64,000 nucleotides of DNA from Roseomonas sp. (GTDB lineage Bacteria; Pseudomonadota; Alphaproteobacteria; Acetobacterales; Acetobacteraceae): assembly GCA_020249145.1 (NCBI GenBank), contig JADCGF010000007.1, positions 1-64,000 of the forward strand. Reading direction: 5' to 3'. Positions 1 through 9,268 of the stretch are shown piece after piece; the stretch's first letter is position 1; the number at the start of each line of letters is the position of its first letter. A program made the position numbers and the translations under genes. The notes beneath the pieces are model-generated. The model was not told the DNA's origin and searched no databases. It worked only from the letters and a program-made list of their open reading frames with translations.

Positions 1-152
1 ATCGAGTGCTGCTTCAGCAGGCTAAAGCAATTCCGGCGCGTCGCAACGCGTTACGAAAAAACAGCAAGAAACTACCTCGCCGTCGTGACAATCGCAGCTA
101 CCATACTGTGGTTAAGATAGATAAGTGTCCACACAACCTAGAGGCCCCGCCT

Positions 153-1106
153 TTGTCCCAGAACCCACCCGCGCTTTCCATCGTCGTCCCCGCTTACAAC
201 GAGCAGGAGGTGCTGCCCCAATTCCATGCGCGTTTGGTGGCGGCCTTGGCGGGCATCGGCCTTGCTTGGGAAGTGGTTTATGTGAATGACGGGTCGAAGG
301 ATGGCACGCTTGCGGTCATGCTCGGCCTTCAGGCGCAGGATCAGCGTGCCTCGGTGCTTAATCTCAGCCGCAATTTCGGCAAGGAGATTGCACTCACCGC
401 GGGGCTGGATCACGCGCGCGGGACTGAGGCGGTGGTGGTGATAGACGCCGATCTGCAAGACCCGCCCGAAATCATACCGGACCTGATCGCCGCCTGGCGC
501 CAGGGCTTTGATATTGCCTATGCGCAGCGCAATACGCGGGCCGGTGAAACCTGGCTGAAGAAAGCGACCGCAGCCGCATTTTATCGGCTGATGCAGCGCA
601 TCAGCGGCAAGGTGCATCTGCCCCCTGATACCGGCGATTTCCGGCTGATGAGCCGCCGCGCCATGGATGCGTTACTGAAACTGCGCGAACAGCATCGCTT
701 CATGAAGGGGCTTTTCGCCTGGATCGGCTTTCCCGCCATTGCCGTGCTGTATGACCGCGCGCCGCGTGCTGCCGGCACCACGAAATGGAATTACTGGAAG
801 CTCTGGAATTTCTCGCTGGAGGGCATCACCTCCTTCACCGTCGCACCGCTGAAAATCGCTACCTATATCGGGCTGATCACGGCGATTGGTGCGCTTCTCT
901 ATCTGGCGCAGTTGATTTTCCGAACTATTTTCTTCGGCAATCCTGTCGCCGGCTATCCAAGCCTTTTGGCCGTCACCCTTTTCCTCGGCGGCGTGCAGAT
1001 GATGATGCTTGGCATCATTGGCGAATATCTCGGGCGCATCTTCAACGAAACCAAGGGCCGACCGCTTTACCTGGTGGAACGCTACCTGCCGGGCGATAAG
1101 GCGTGA
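153..1106 (+). CDS. Membrane-anchored family 2 glycosyltransferase (GtrB/DPM1-like)
   Basis: Family 2 glycosyltransferase expected to move a sugar from a nucleotide donor to a polyprenyl-phosphate carrier on the inner face of the membrane. Seen: a GT-A start (LSIVVPAYNEQEVLP), the metal-binding stretch VVVIDADLQDPPE, the DTGDFRLMSRRA region usual in GtrB/DPM1 proteins, and two C-terminal membrane segments (about residues 235-260 and 270-300). An ATG at 6 opens the frame, but its first 49 codons look non-coding (Lys/Arg-rich). I prefer the TTG at 153, which has GAGG at 141-144 and gives 317 aa, close to the family norm. It overlaps the next gene by 4 nt, so the two are co-translated. Lipid-linked sugar supply for polysaccharide or glycan decoration is inferred. 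Confidence 0.85.
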   Translation: MSQNPPALSIVVPAYNEQEVLPQFHARLVAALAGIGLAWEVVYVNDGSKDGTLAVMLGLQAQDQRASVLNLSRNFGKEIALTAGLDHARGTEAVVVIDADLQDPPEIIPDLIAAWRQGFDIAYAQRNTRAGETWLKKATAAAFYRLMQRISGKVHLPPDTGDFRLMSRRAMDALLKLREQHRFMKGLFAWIGFPAIAVLYDRAPRAAGTTKWNYWKLWNFSLEGITSFTVAPLKIATYIGLITAIGALLYLAQLIFRTIFFGNPVAGYPSLLAVTLFLGGVQMMMLGIIGEYLGRIFNETKGRPLYLVERYLPGDKA

Positions 1107-2740
1107 CGCGACCAGCTTTGAAACTATGGGCCGGCGCCGCGGCTTCGGTGCTGATCGGCTGGGCGGTGATCGCCTATGCTTTCGGGCTGCATATCCTGCC
1201 GCCCTGGAATACCGGCTGGATGTTGAGCGGCATGATCGGCCCGGACCCGGTGCAATATTGGCTGGGCTGGAATTTTTTTCGCCGCGCCCCCTGGTCCTGG
1301 CCGCCCGGCCTCAACCCACTTTGGGGGCTGGAGGTCAGTTCCTCCATCTACTACGCGGATGCGATTCCGCTGCTTGCGTTTTTCTTCAAGACGATCAGTC
1401 CGGTGATTGAGGTTTCGCAATATTGGGGGCTTTGGATTTATGGCTGTGCAGCGGTGCAGGCTTTCATGGCGTGGCGTATCATTGGGCTTGCCACGGATGA
1501 TCCTCTGGCGCGGGTCGCGGGTGCCGCCTTGTTCGTGCTGCAACCGACCATGCTTGCGCGCATGGGGGGGCATTTCGCACTTTCGGCGCATTTCCTGCTA
1601 CTGATGGGCTTATGGTTTTGCCTGACGCAGACAGCAAAGACGCGTTGGCTGGCCTGGGCGGCTTTGCTGGTCGCGACCGCGCTGATCCATGCCTATCTGC
1701 TGCCTATGGTGGCGGCACTTTGGACCGCGGATGTGCTGGCGCGCTGGCTGGATGGCGCCAGGCGGCGCGGGCTTTTTGCTGAAATCCTTATCATCTTCGC
1801 CCTGGTGGGTGCGGCGCTTTGGGCAGGCGGCATGTTCATGCTGGGCGGTGGTTTTGGCGGAAGCTGGGGCGGTTATGGGCGGATGCAGATGGACCTACTG
1901 GCGCCGCTTGATCCGTCGCCCTGGGGCGCCTTCCTGCCGGATCTACCAGGGCCGAATCACCTGGAAGTCGGCCATTCCTATGCCGGGCTTGGCGCGCTTT
2001 TGCTGGTGCTGCTCGGGCTGATTAGCTGGGCGGTGAAGCCGACAAGACCGGCAAGGCGCTTCTGGCCGCTGATCCTGGTGCTGCTTGCCATGGCGCTATT
2101 TGCCGTGTCACCCAATGTCTCGGTCGCCGGGATGAGTTTCACGGTTTTCGAGCTACCGTCATGGATTCTGCGCTATGCGGATGCCTTGCGCGCCTCAGAG
2201 CGCTTCATCTGGCCGATCGGCTATGCGGCGCTGATCACCTCGGTCTTTCTGCTGATCCGTTGGCTCGGCGGGCGGCTGGCCGGCCTTGTGCTCACGGGGC
2301 TTGTTCTGATCCAGGCGCTGGACATGCGCCCCGGCTTTGCCCGGTTGCATCACTTTTTCCCGCCCACCGCCGCCACCGTTCCCTTGCGTCTATCCGACCC
2401 CTTTTGGGCCGAGGCCGCGCGCCATTACACCCGCATCCGCATCATCCCATCCGGCAATCAGGCGCCTTGGTGGGAGGAGATTGCGGTTTTCGCCGCCACC
2501 GAGGGGCTGGAGACAGATGCGGTATACCTTGCGCGACTCGATCCAAAGCGCGTCGCGGCGCTGAACGCCAAGCTGGCGCGGCAATTGGCTGAGGGGGAAT
2601 TTGAGCCCCAAACCCTCTATGTTTTGGGCGATGAGGGCGCGCTTGCCCTGGCTGGCACCAGTCATCAGCCAGGCCGCGACCTGATTGGCGGATTTAATGG
2701 GCTCTGGGTGCTGGCGCCTGGATGGTATGCCCGCAGGTAA
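1103..2740 (+). CDS. Polytopic membrane protein, DUF6311-like (possible GT-C enzyme)
   Basis: A 545-aa integral membrane protein with about ten hydrophobic segments and a soluble C-terminal tail of about 130 residues. The early conserved stretch (MIGPDPVQYWLGWNFFRRAPW, then NPLWGLEVSSSIYYADAIPL) recalls DUF6311/GT-C-like proteins, which are thought to transfer sugars from polyprenyl-phosphate carriers in the periplasm. It overlaps the preceding GT2 by 4 nt. The pair suits a two-step decoration system in which the GT2 loads the carrier and this protein transfers the sugar. No acidic catalytic residue can be assigned by eye. A polysaccharide polymerase (Wzy) is an alternative, since no other Wzy candidate is in the cluster. 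Confidence 0.7.
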   Translation: MTRPALKLWAGAAASVLIGWAVIAYAFGLHILPPWNTGWMLSGMIGPDPVQYWLGWNFFRRAPWSWPPGLNPLWGLEVSSSIYYADAIPLLAFFFKTISPVIEVSQYWGLWIYGCAAVQAFMAWRIIGLATDDPLARVAGAALFVLQPTMLARMGGHFALSAHFLLLMGLWFCLTQTAKTRWLAWAALLVATALIHAYLLPMVAALWTADVLARWLDGARRRGLFAEILIIFALVGAALWAGGMFMLGGGFGGSWGGYGRMQMDLLAPLDPSPWGAFLPDLPGPNHLEVGHSYAGLGALLLVLLGLISWAVKPTRPARRFWPLILVLLAMALFAVSPNVSVAGMSFTVFELPSWILRYADALRASERFIWPIGYAALITSVFLLIRWLGGRLAGLVLTGLVLIQALDMRPGFARLHHFFPPTAATVPLRLSDPFWAEAARHYTRIRIIPSGNQAPWWEEIAVFAATEGLETDAVYLARLDPKRVAALNAKLARQLAEGEFEPQTLYVLGDEGALALAGTSHQPGRDLIGGFNGLWVLAPGWYARR

Positions 2741-2915
2741 AATGGCTTTGAGCCAATAGCTTAAGTGGCGTTTTTCTCACTTACCCTGAAGCCGCCCCCG
2801 CAGCGCCGCAAAATACGCCGCGCTTGCCACAATCTGGCCGCAACCGCGGCCCAAATCCGCCCCCGTTGAGGACTTTAAGCCTTCATCCATACCGGGAATC
2901 CGGTGGCCCCCAGTT

Positions 2916-2940
2916 AGAGGTGTAATCGCCTCTTTCTTTT
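2916..2940 (+). terminator. Hairpin plus T-rich tract ahead of the sugar-transferase operon
   Basis: Bases 2916-2922 (AGAGGTG) pair with 2927-2933 (CGCCTCT) around a TAAT loop, with one G-T wobble, followed by TTCTTTT at 2934-2940. The shape is that of an intrinsic terminator. It ends 22 nt before the sugar-transferase start. It could end transcription from the two upstream genes or act as a leader attenuator for the polysaccharide operon. The 2741-2962 gap holds nothing else I recognise. Confidence 0.5.
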
Positions 2941-2962
2941 AGGTTCGAAGGTTCAGGACACC

Positions 2963-3649
2963 ATGTCCAGCGTACCCGTCCAGACCATCCCACAGCCCGC
3001 GACGCAGGCCATTGGCCTGGAGCGCGACCGCAAATCCCTTTTCCCCATCGCCAAGCGCGCGCTTGATATCATCGGCGCTGGCGTTGGGCTGGTGTTGCTC
3101 GCCCCCTTCTTTCTAATCGTGGCGTTGATGGTACGCGCCGATGGCGGGCCGGCCTTTTTCGTACATCAGCGCGTGGGCCGCGGCGGAAAGCTTTTCGGTT
3201 GCCTGAAGTTTCGCTCCATGGTGATTGATTCGCAAGCACGCCTGGAAGCGCTACTCGCGAGTGACCCGGCAGCACGCGCCGAATGGGAAGCAACCCGCAA
3301 GCTGAAAATTGACCCGCGCATCACGCGGATCGGGCGCTTTTTGCGTTCCACTAGCCTTGATGAATTGCCGCAGCTGATCAATGTGCTCCGTGGCGAGATG
3401 AGCCTGGTTGGTCCCCGCCCGGTGCAGGAAGCCGAAATTGATCGCTATTACGGCGCTTCTGCCGCGCATTACATGGCAGTGCGCCCTGGTATTACCGGCC
3501 TTTGGCAGGTGAGTGGTCGGAGCGAAACTTCTTACGAATCCCGCGTGGCGTTGGATGTTTCCTACGTGTCGCGCCCTTCGCTGCTTGCGGATATTTCCAT
3601 TCTGCTGCGCACGCCCGTTGCGGTATTGTCGCGCCGCGGCGCGCATTGA
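2963..3649 (+). CDS. Initiating polyprenyl-phosphate sugar-1-phosphate transferase (ExoY/WcaJ C-domain type)
   Basis: Starts repeat-unit assembly by moving a sugar-1-phosphate from a UDP-sugar to undecaprenyl phosphate. At 228 aa it is the short ExoY form with only the catalytic domain (PF02397 type). Visible are one hydrophobic hairpin (about residues 30-55, AKRALDIIGAGVGLVLLAPF), the basic KFRSM motif, DELPQLINVLRGEMSLVGPRP and the RPGITGLWQVSGRSE loop, all hallmarks of the family. ATG at 2963 follows a short spacer after the hairpin above; the Shine-Dalgarno match (AGGACA) is modest. It heads the polysaccharide operon. The sugar is probably glucose or galactose by analogy, but the sequence does not decide this. 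Confidence 0.93.
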   Translation: MSSVPVQTIPQPATQAIGLERDRKSLFPIAKRALDIIGAGVGLVLLAPFFLIVALMVRADGGPAFFVHQRVGRGGKLFGCLKFRSMVIDSQARLEALLASDPAARAEWEATRKLKIDPRITRIGRFLRSTSLDELPQLINVLRGEMSLVGPRPVQEAEIDRYYGASAAHYMAVRPGITGLWQVSGRSETSYESRVALDVSYVSRPSLLADISILLRTPVAVLSRRGAH

Positions 3650-3723
3650 AGGTAAAGGCGCGCGGCCAACGTGCCGCGCCCTTCCCATAAATCCCAGCGC
3701 GCAGCCGGCTGAAGGGTCTGCAA

Positions 3724-5244
3724 ATGGCTGAGGCGCAAATTTCCACTTCCGCGGAACGCGCGGGCGGGCGCAGGCTGGTTTCCGGTATCCTCTGGAACGG
3801 GCTGGGGCGCGGACTGCCCTTGTTGCTTGCCCTGGTCATTACGCCCTTCCTGGTTGGCGCCCTTGGTATTGAACGCTGGGGGCTTTTCACCCTTGCGCTT
3901 GCGCTTATCGGGATTTTCGGGGTTTTCGATCTTGGTCTCGGCATGGCGCTTACGCGCGGTGTTTCGGAAAAGCTTGGCACTGGTGCGGTTGAAGAAGCCC
4001 GCGCGATGATCGGGGCGACGCTTTTCGCGCTGCTGGGCGTTTCTGCTTGCATGGCCGTGGCGCTGTTCCTCTTCGTCCCATTTTTGGTGGGGCGCTTTCT
4101 GAATGTGCCGGACGCGCTGCAACAGGAAGCCGTTATCGCCTTTCAAGTGCTCGCTGCCGGCGCCCCCCTTGTTGTGCTGAATGCGGCGCTTTGGGGTGTG
4201 CTTGCCGCCTGGCAGCGGTTTCGCCTCGCCAATCTGGTCAATATTCCGCTGAACACCTTCTACTACCTCGGCCCTTTGCTGGTGCTATTCGTTTGGGATA
4301 GCCTGATCGGTGTCATGCTCGCTGTATTGCTCGTAAGGCTATTGAGCGGTTCGGCCTATGCTATCATTGCGCACCGCGACGTGCCGGGGCTTGGCCTGCG
4401 TGATGCGCGCTTCGCCCTGTTGCGCCCCCTGCTGCGCCAGGGTTTCTGGATGAGTTCTTCCGGCGCGCTCACGCAACTCCTGCTTTATGCGGATCGCTTC
4501 ATCATTGGCGCGATGCTGACGCTTTCCGCCGTCGCTTTTTACGCTACACCGCTTGATTTGATCATCAGGCTATGGATCATCCCTGTTGCCGTAGTACAGA
4601 CCCTGCTGCCGGCCATAGCCTCTTCCTTCCGTGATTTGCCGGAAAGCACCGCCCTGCTGATCAAGCGCGGTGCGTTGATTGTGACGCTCCTGGCGTTGCC
4701 TGCCTCGCTGGTCCTGATCCCTGGGGCGGAGTTGTTCCTGCGGCTTTGGCTGGGCGAGACCTTTGCCACGGGCGGTGGCAAAGTGCTGCGCATTCTGGCC
4801 TTCGGCATTTTCTTTTCCTGCCTTTCCTTCATACCTGGCGTACTGCTGGAAGCAATTGGCCGGCCGGATGTCACCGCGAAGTTTTCCCTGTTGCTAGGGG
4901 TGATCTTCCTGCCTCTGAGTATTGTGCTGTTGCTATGGATTGGCATTGAAGGCGCGGCGCTGGCCTGGGCGGCGCGCTGCCTCGTGGATTGCCTTGGGCG
5001 CTGCTGGTTAGCCGCGCGGCTTTATCCCGCAGTTCGCGACACCATGCGCGAATTGCTTTGGCCAATCGCGCCGGCGACGCTTGGTTTGGCTGTGCTGGTG
5101 CCACTCGGCGGTGTGGCTTGGCCGGCGATACTGGCGCTTGCCATTTTCGGCTTGGTTTTCGCCGCCGGTTGGTCCATTGCCGCGCCGCAGGACAAGGCCC
5201 ACGCCTTGGGCATGATCCGTAGAATAGGGCGCCGCAGCGCATGA
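3724..5244 (+). CDS. Oligosaccharide flippase (Wzx/MATE-like)
   Basis: A 506-aa membrane protein with about 12-14 hydrophobic helices, an N-terminal RLVSGILWNGLGRGLPLLLAL and a Wzx-like start (GALGIERWGLFTLALALIGIFGVFDLGLG). Such proteins flip undecaprenyl-PP-linked repeat units across the inner membrane. It lies 74 nt after the initiating transferase and overlaps the next glycosyltransferase by 4 nt, so it belongs to the same operon. No polymerase or Wza/Wzc export gene follows, so export parts must lie elsewhere. Confidence 0.9.
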   Translation: MAEAQISTSAERAGGRRLVSGILWNGLGRGLPLLLALVITPFLVGALGIERWGLFTLALALIGIFGVFDLGLGMALTRGVSEKLGTGAVEEARAMIGATLFALLGVSACMAVALFLFVPFLVGRFLNVPDALQQEAVIAFQVLAAGAPLVVLNAALWGVLAAWQRFRLANLVNIPLNTFYYLGPLLVLFVWDSLIGVMLAVLLVRLLSGSAYAIIAHRDVPGLGLRDARFALLRPLLRQGFWMSSSGALTQLLLYADRFIIGAMLTLSAVAFYATPLDLIIRLWIIPVAVVQTLLPAIASSFRDLPESTALLIKRGALIVTLLALPASLVLIPGAELFLRLWLGETFATGGGKVLRILAFGIFFSCLSFIPGVLLEAIGRPDVTAKFSLLLGVIFLPLSIVLLLWIGIEGAALAWAARCLVDCLGRCWLAARLYPAVRDTMRELLWPIAPATLGLAVLVPLGGVAWPAILALAIFGLVFAAGWSIAAPQDKAHALGMIRRIGRRSA

Positions 5245-6317
5245 TGCCAATCGCCATCAATGGCCGCTTCCTGACCCAGGGCATGACCGGCGTGCAGCGC
5301 TTCGCGCGCGAAATCACGGCGGCGGCGGATCGGCTGGTGGGCAATGATGCCTGGCCCGAGGCGCGACTATTGATGCCAAGCAGTGTGGCAGAAAGCCCCT
5401 TTGCCTATCTGAAGGCGCAGGCGATTGGCCAAAGATCCGGCCAGTTCTGGGAACAATGGGAATTACTCAAAGCGGCCAAGGGTTCCTTCCTGATCAACCT
5501 CGGCAATACCGCGCCGATGATGCTGGGGAGAAACCAGGCCGTCGTGATCCATGATGCCGGCGTGTTTGACACGCCAGAGAGTTATTCCTTCACCTTCCGC
5601 ACCTGGTATCGCTTTCTGCACAAGATGCTCGCGCGATCCGGCGCGCAATTGCTGACGGTTTCAGAATTTTCGCGCGGGCGTATCGCGGCGGCGCTTGGTG
5701 TGGCACCTGAGGTCATCGGCGTCTTGCCAGAAGGTGGCGATCATATGCTGCGCATTTCCGCCGATAGCGGCGTGCTGGCGCGCCATGATCTTTCGGCGGG
5801 CCGCTATGCTCTCGTGGTCGGTAATCCGGCAGCGCATAAAAACCTGGCCGCACTAACCTCTGCGGCGACCATTCTTGCTCAGCGCGGCTTGACGCTGGCC
5901 GTGGCAGGTGCCGCTGATCCGGCCGTGTTCCGTGCCGGTGGCGGGCCGGCGGCCGATGCCGGGCGCATCCTGGGACGCGTAAGTGATGCCGAATTGCGCG
6001 CGCTTTATCAAAACGCGCTCTGCCTTATCTTCCCATCCCGCTATGAAGGCTTTGGCCTGCCGCCCTTGGAAGCCATGACTTGCGGCTGCCCTGTTGTGGC
6101 CGCCCATGCCGGCGCGGTGCCGGAAGTATGCGGCGAAGCCGCGCTGTGGTTCGATCCACTGCGCCCGGAAACACTCGTGGAAGCCATGGAACGCCTGCTG
6201 GATGAAGAGGGCCTTACCGCCGGCATGCGTCAGGCCGGGTTGCAGCGCGCCGATTTCTATACCTGGGAAAAGGCCGCACTGGTCTTGTTACGATTTGTTC
6301 AGGAAAACGCGCCATGA
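5241..6317 (+). CDS. Family 4 glycosyltransferase
   Basis: A 358-aa GT-B enzyme. The C-terminal nucleotide-sugar domain shows YALVVGNPAAHKN and then IFPSRYEGFGLPPLEAM, with the E-x7-E motif typical of retaining GT4 enzymes. The N-terminal acceptor domain carries INGRFLTQGMTGVQRFAREI, common in capsule and O-antigen transferases. Two start codons are adjacent (5241 and 5244); the first overlaps the flippase stop by 4 nt. It extends the lipid-linked oligosaccharide in the cytosol. The sugar is unknown. Confidence 0.9.
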   Translation: MMPIAINGRFLTQGMTGVQRFAREITAAADRLVGNDAWPEARLLMPSSVAESPFAYLKAQAIGQRSGQFWEQWELLKAAKGSFLINLGNTAPMMLGRNQAVVIHDAGVFDTPESYSFTFRTWYRFLHKMLARSGAQLLTVSEFSRGRIAAALGVAPEVIGVLPEGGDHMLRISADSGVLARHDLSAGRYALVVGNPAAHKNLAALTSAATILAQRGLTLAVAGAADPAVFRAGGGPAADAGRILGRVSDAELRALYQNALCLIFPSRYEGFGLPPLEAMTCGCPVVAAHAGAVPEVCGEAALWFDPLRPETLVEAMERLLDEEGLTAGMRQAGLQRADFYTWEKAALVLLRFVQENAP

Positions 6318-7444
6318 AAATCGCCCTGGTGCATGAATGGCTGGATAGCTACGCGGGTTCCGAACGCGTGCTGGAACAGCTTCTGCTGGAATGGCCGGAA
6401 GCGGATGTCTTTGCCGTGTGTGACTTCATGCCGGAAGCCGAGCGCGGTTTCCTGCAAGGGAAGCACGTCACCACCAGCTTTATCCAGCGCATGCCTTTCG
6501 CGCGCAAGCATTTCCGCAAGTTCCTGGGCCTGATGCCGCTTGCCATCGAACAGCTTGATCTTTCGGCCTATGATGTCGTGATTTCATCGTCTCATGCGGT
6601 GGCGAAGGGCGTGCTGACGGGGCCGGGGCAGATCCATATCTCCTATGTCCATAGCCCCATGCGCTATGCCTGGGATTTGCAGCATCAATATCTGCGCGAA
6701 GCGGGCCTCACGCGCGGCGTGAAGGGCGCCTATACGCGCTGGCTTTTGCATCGCATGCGGCTTTGGGATCGGGCGAGTGCGCTCAACCCCGATATCATCC
6801 TTGCCAATTCAAGCTATATCGCGGAACGCATCCAAAGAACCTGGCGGCGTGAAGCGCGGGTGCTGAATCCGCCAGTGGATATCGAAAACTTCACGCCTTC
6901 CGGCAGCAAGGGCGATTACTATCTGATCGCATCGCGCATCGTGCCCTATAAGCGCGTTGATCTGATCGCCGCCGCCTTTCGCGCCATGCCAAGCCGCAAG
7001 CTGATCATTGTAGGCGATGGCCCGAATGAGGCGCAGGCGCGCGCCGCTGCCGGTGATGCGCCCAATATCACCTTCAAGGGTCGCGTCGCGCGGGCAGAGC
7101 TGGTTGCGCTGACCCAAGGCGCGCGTGCGGCGGTATTCGCTGCGGAAGAAGATTTCGGCATTGCGACCGTGGAAGCGCAAGCCTGCGGCACGCCGGTGAT
7201 TGCCTATGGCCGCGGTGGCGCGCGCGATATCGTGATTGTGCCACCCGATGCGCGCCCAACCGGGCTTTTCTTCCAGCACCAAAGCACTGAAAGCCTGATC
7301 GCCGCCGTTGAACGGTTTGAGGCCATGCCCGAGGCGATCCGGCCAGAAGATTGCCGCGCCAATGCGGAACGTTTCAGCACCGCGCATTTCCGCCAGCACT
7401 TCCGCCTCGTGGTGAATGAAGCGCTTGGGATTGTTGCGGCATGA
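6314..7444 (+). CDS. Family 4 glycosyltransferase (WbaZ/mannosyltransferase-like)
   Basis: A 376-aa GT4 enzyme starting MKIALVHEWLDSYAGSERVL. It has the VHSPMRYAWDLQHQYL region seen in GDP-mannose-type transferases related to WbaZ, and a C-terminal donor site EEDFGIATVEAQACGTPVIA with the E-x7-E pair. It overlaps the previous and next genes by 4 nt each, so translation is coupled. Mannose as donor sugar is a family-based guess. Confidence 0.9.
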   Translation: MKIALVHEWLDSYAGSERVLEQLLLEWPEADVFAVCDFMPEAERGFLQGKHVTTSFIQRMPFARKHFRKFLGLMPLAIEQLDLSAYDVVISSSHAVAKGVLTGPGQIHISYVHSPMRYAWDLQHQYLREAGLTRGVKGAYTRWLLHRMRLWDRASALNPDIILANSSYIAERIQRTWRREARVLNPPVDIENFTPSGSKGDYYLIASRIVPYKRVDLIAAAFRAMPSRKLIIVGDGPNEAQARAAAGDAPNITFKGRVARAELVALTQGARAAVFAAEEDFGIATVEAQACGTPVIAYGRGGARDIVIVPPDARPTGLFFQHQSTESLIAAVERFEAMPEAIRPEDCRANAERFSTAHFRQHFRLVVNEALGIVAA

Positions 7445-8316
7445 GGTTTTCGCTGATTGTCGCAACCCTTGGCCGCAGCAGCGAAATCGGCGAATTGCTG
7501 GAAAGCCTGCTGGCGCAAGGGTGCGATGATTTTGAAGTGATCATCGTGGATCAGAATGCGGATGATCGGGTGGCGCCGGTGCTACAGCCTTATGCAGCGC
7601 GCATGCGCATCACACATTTGCGGTCTGCCATCCGCAACGCCAATCATGCGCGCAATCTTGGGCTGCGCCAGGCGCGCGGTAAGATCGTGACTTTCCCTGA
7701 TGATGATTGCCTTTATCCGGCGGGCGTGCTGGCGCGCGTGGATGCGGCCTTTCACGCGGTGCCATCGCTTGGCGTGCTGACGGGCCCGGCGGCATCGCCG
7801 GAAGGCGGGCTTGGGTCTGGCCGTTGGCGCGAAGCCTCGGGCGCGATTGACCTAACGAATGTCTGGACCAGCGTGATTGAATTCAACCTTTTTCTGCCGC
7901 GCCAATTGATGCTGGCGCTTGGTGGCTTTGACGAAAGGCTTGGCCCCGGCACGCGCTGGGGCTCGGCCGAGGGTAATGACCTGGTCTGCCGCGCCATGGC
8001 ACGCGGTGCGGTCGCGCAATATGATGCGGGCTTACGCATCATCCATCCTGACAAGCGCTTGACGGAAGTGGCGGTGTCTCGTGCGGCGAGTTACGGGCGC
8101 GGGCTTGGTTTTGTGCTGCGCCGGCATGGCGTACCGCTTTCCGTCTGGTTCGCCTTTCTGGTGCGTCCACTGGGCGGTGCGCTGATAAGCCTTGCAAAAC
8201 TGCGCATTCACAACGCAGCCTATTACGCGATGAGCTTTTGGGGCCGGCTGGTTGGTGGACTTGCACAAGAAGCCCGCGAAGCCCCCCTGCCCGCGCCGCT
8301 ACAAGGGGTCGCGTGA
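7441..8316 (+). CDS. Family 2 glycosyltransferase
   Basis: A 291-aa inverting GT-A enzyme. Visible are the start MRFSLIVATLGRSSEIGELL, FEVIIVDQNADDR for nucleotide binding, the metal motif FPDDDCLYP, and a C-terminal acceptor region with GSAEGNDLVCRAM in the place of the usual ED base motif. There is a hydrophobic stretch near the C-terminus but no clear membrane anchor. Coupled by a 4-nt overlap to the previous gene. Acceptor and sugar are unknown. Confidence 0.88.
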   Translation: MRFSLIVATLGRSSEIGELLESLLAQGCDDFEVIIVDQNADDRVAPVLQPYAARMRITHLRSAIRNANHARNLGLRQARGKIVTFPDDDCLYPAGVLARVDAAFHAVPSLGVLTGPAASPEGGLGSGRWREASGAIDLTNVWTSVIEFNLFLPRQLMLALGGFDERLGPGTRWGSAEGNDLVCRAMARGAVAQYDAGLRIIHPDKRLTEVAVSRAASYGRGLGFVLRRHGVPLSVWFAFLVRPLGGALISLAKLRIHNAAYYAMSFWGRLVGGLAQEAREAPLPAPLQGVA

Positions 8317-9185
8317 TGCACATCACCATCGGCATCGCCACCCGTGGCAGGCCGGCCATTCTGGCGGGTGTCCTACGCGATCTAGCGCGGCAATCTCGCC
8401 CGGCGGATCGCATTCTCGTCTGCCATGTCTCCGCTGATGATGTCACGGGCTGTGAAGCCATCCCCAGCGTTGACTTCATCACCGCACCCGCTGGCCTGCC
8501 GCGCCAGCGCAACCGAATCCTGGATGAAGCGCGGGACAGCGATGTGGTGCTGTTTCTGGATGATGATTTCCTCTGCAATGCACAATTCCTGGCGGTGTTG
8601 GAAACCTGCTTCCAGAACCATCCTGAGATGGTGGTCGCAACCGGCACGGTAATTGCCGATGGCGCCAATGCGCAGGGTTATGATTTGGCGGAAGGTGCCG
8701 CGCTGCTCGCCGCCGATCCGGGCGCACCGGACGATATGGCGGTGACCGAGGCTTTCAACGGCTATGGCTGCAACATGGCCTTTCGTATGGCACCCGTGCG
8801 CGCCAATGATATCCGCGTGGATGAACGCCTGCCGCTCTACGCCTGGTATGAGGATATTGATGTCACGCGCCGACTTGGCGCGCACGGCAAAATCCTGCGC
8901 CTTGCCGGGGCGCGCGGTGTGCATCTTGGGTCGAAATCGGGCCGCGTGCCGGGGCTCAGGCTTGGTTACTCGCAGGTGGTGAACCCGATCTACCTTGCGC
9001 TCAAAGGCTCGTTTCCCTGGAGCCACGCCATCCCAAGCGCGGCGCGCCATTGCCTCAAGAATCTGCTGCGCGCGCCCTTCCCGGAACCCTGGGCGGATCG
9101 CTGGGGCCGGTTTCGCGGCAATATGATCGGGCTTTGGGATGTGCTGCGCGGGCGCATCACGCCGGAACGCATTCTGGAATTATAG
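8316..9185 (+). CDS. Family 2 glycosyltransferase
   Basis: A 289-aa GT-A enzyme (MHITIGIATRGRPAILAGVL, metal motif VLFLDDDFLC, later YEDIDVTRRLGAHG). The frame is open from 8238, but those 26 codons overlap the upstream gene and read as shadow sequence. ATG at 8316 shares its A with the previous TGA stop, continuing the tight spacing of the operon. It is the last gene of the polysaccharide cluster; an 83-nt gap with no clear terminator follows. Confidence 0.88.
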   Translation: MHITIGIATRGRPAILAGVLRDLARQSRPADRILVCHVSADDVTGCEAIPSVDFITAPAGLPRQRNRILDEARDSDVVLFLDDDFLCNAQFLAVLETCFQNHPEMVVATGTVIADGANAQGYDLAEGAALLAADPGAPDDMAVTEAFNGYGCNMAFRMAPVRANDIRVDERLPLYAWYEDIDVTRRLGAHGKILRLAGARGVHLGSKSGRVPGLRLGYSQVVNPIYLALKGSFPWSHAIPSAARHCLKNLLRAPFPEPWADRWGRFRGNMIGLWDVLRGRITPERILEL

Positions 9186-9268
9186 CTTCGCCGTCAGCGC
9201 ATCCCCCCTTTCCCTTCTGGCCAAGCCATAGGAACATCCCCTGATCAATATCAGGAGGAAGCTCAGCC

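Noticed and set aside
1..152. N-terminal extension of the first glycosyltransferase from ATG 6
   Set aside because: The added 49 residues are Lys/Arg-rich and unlike the family; TTG 153 has a ribosome site and gives the normal start.
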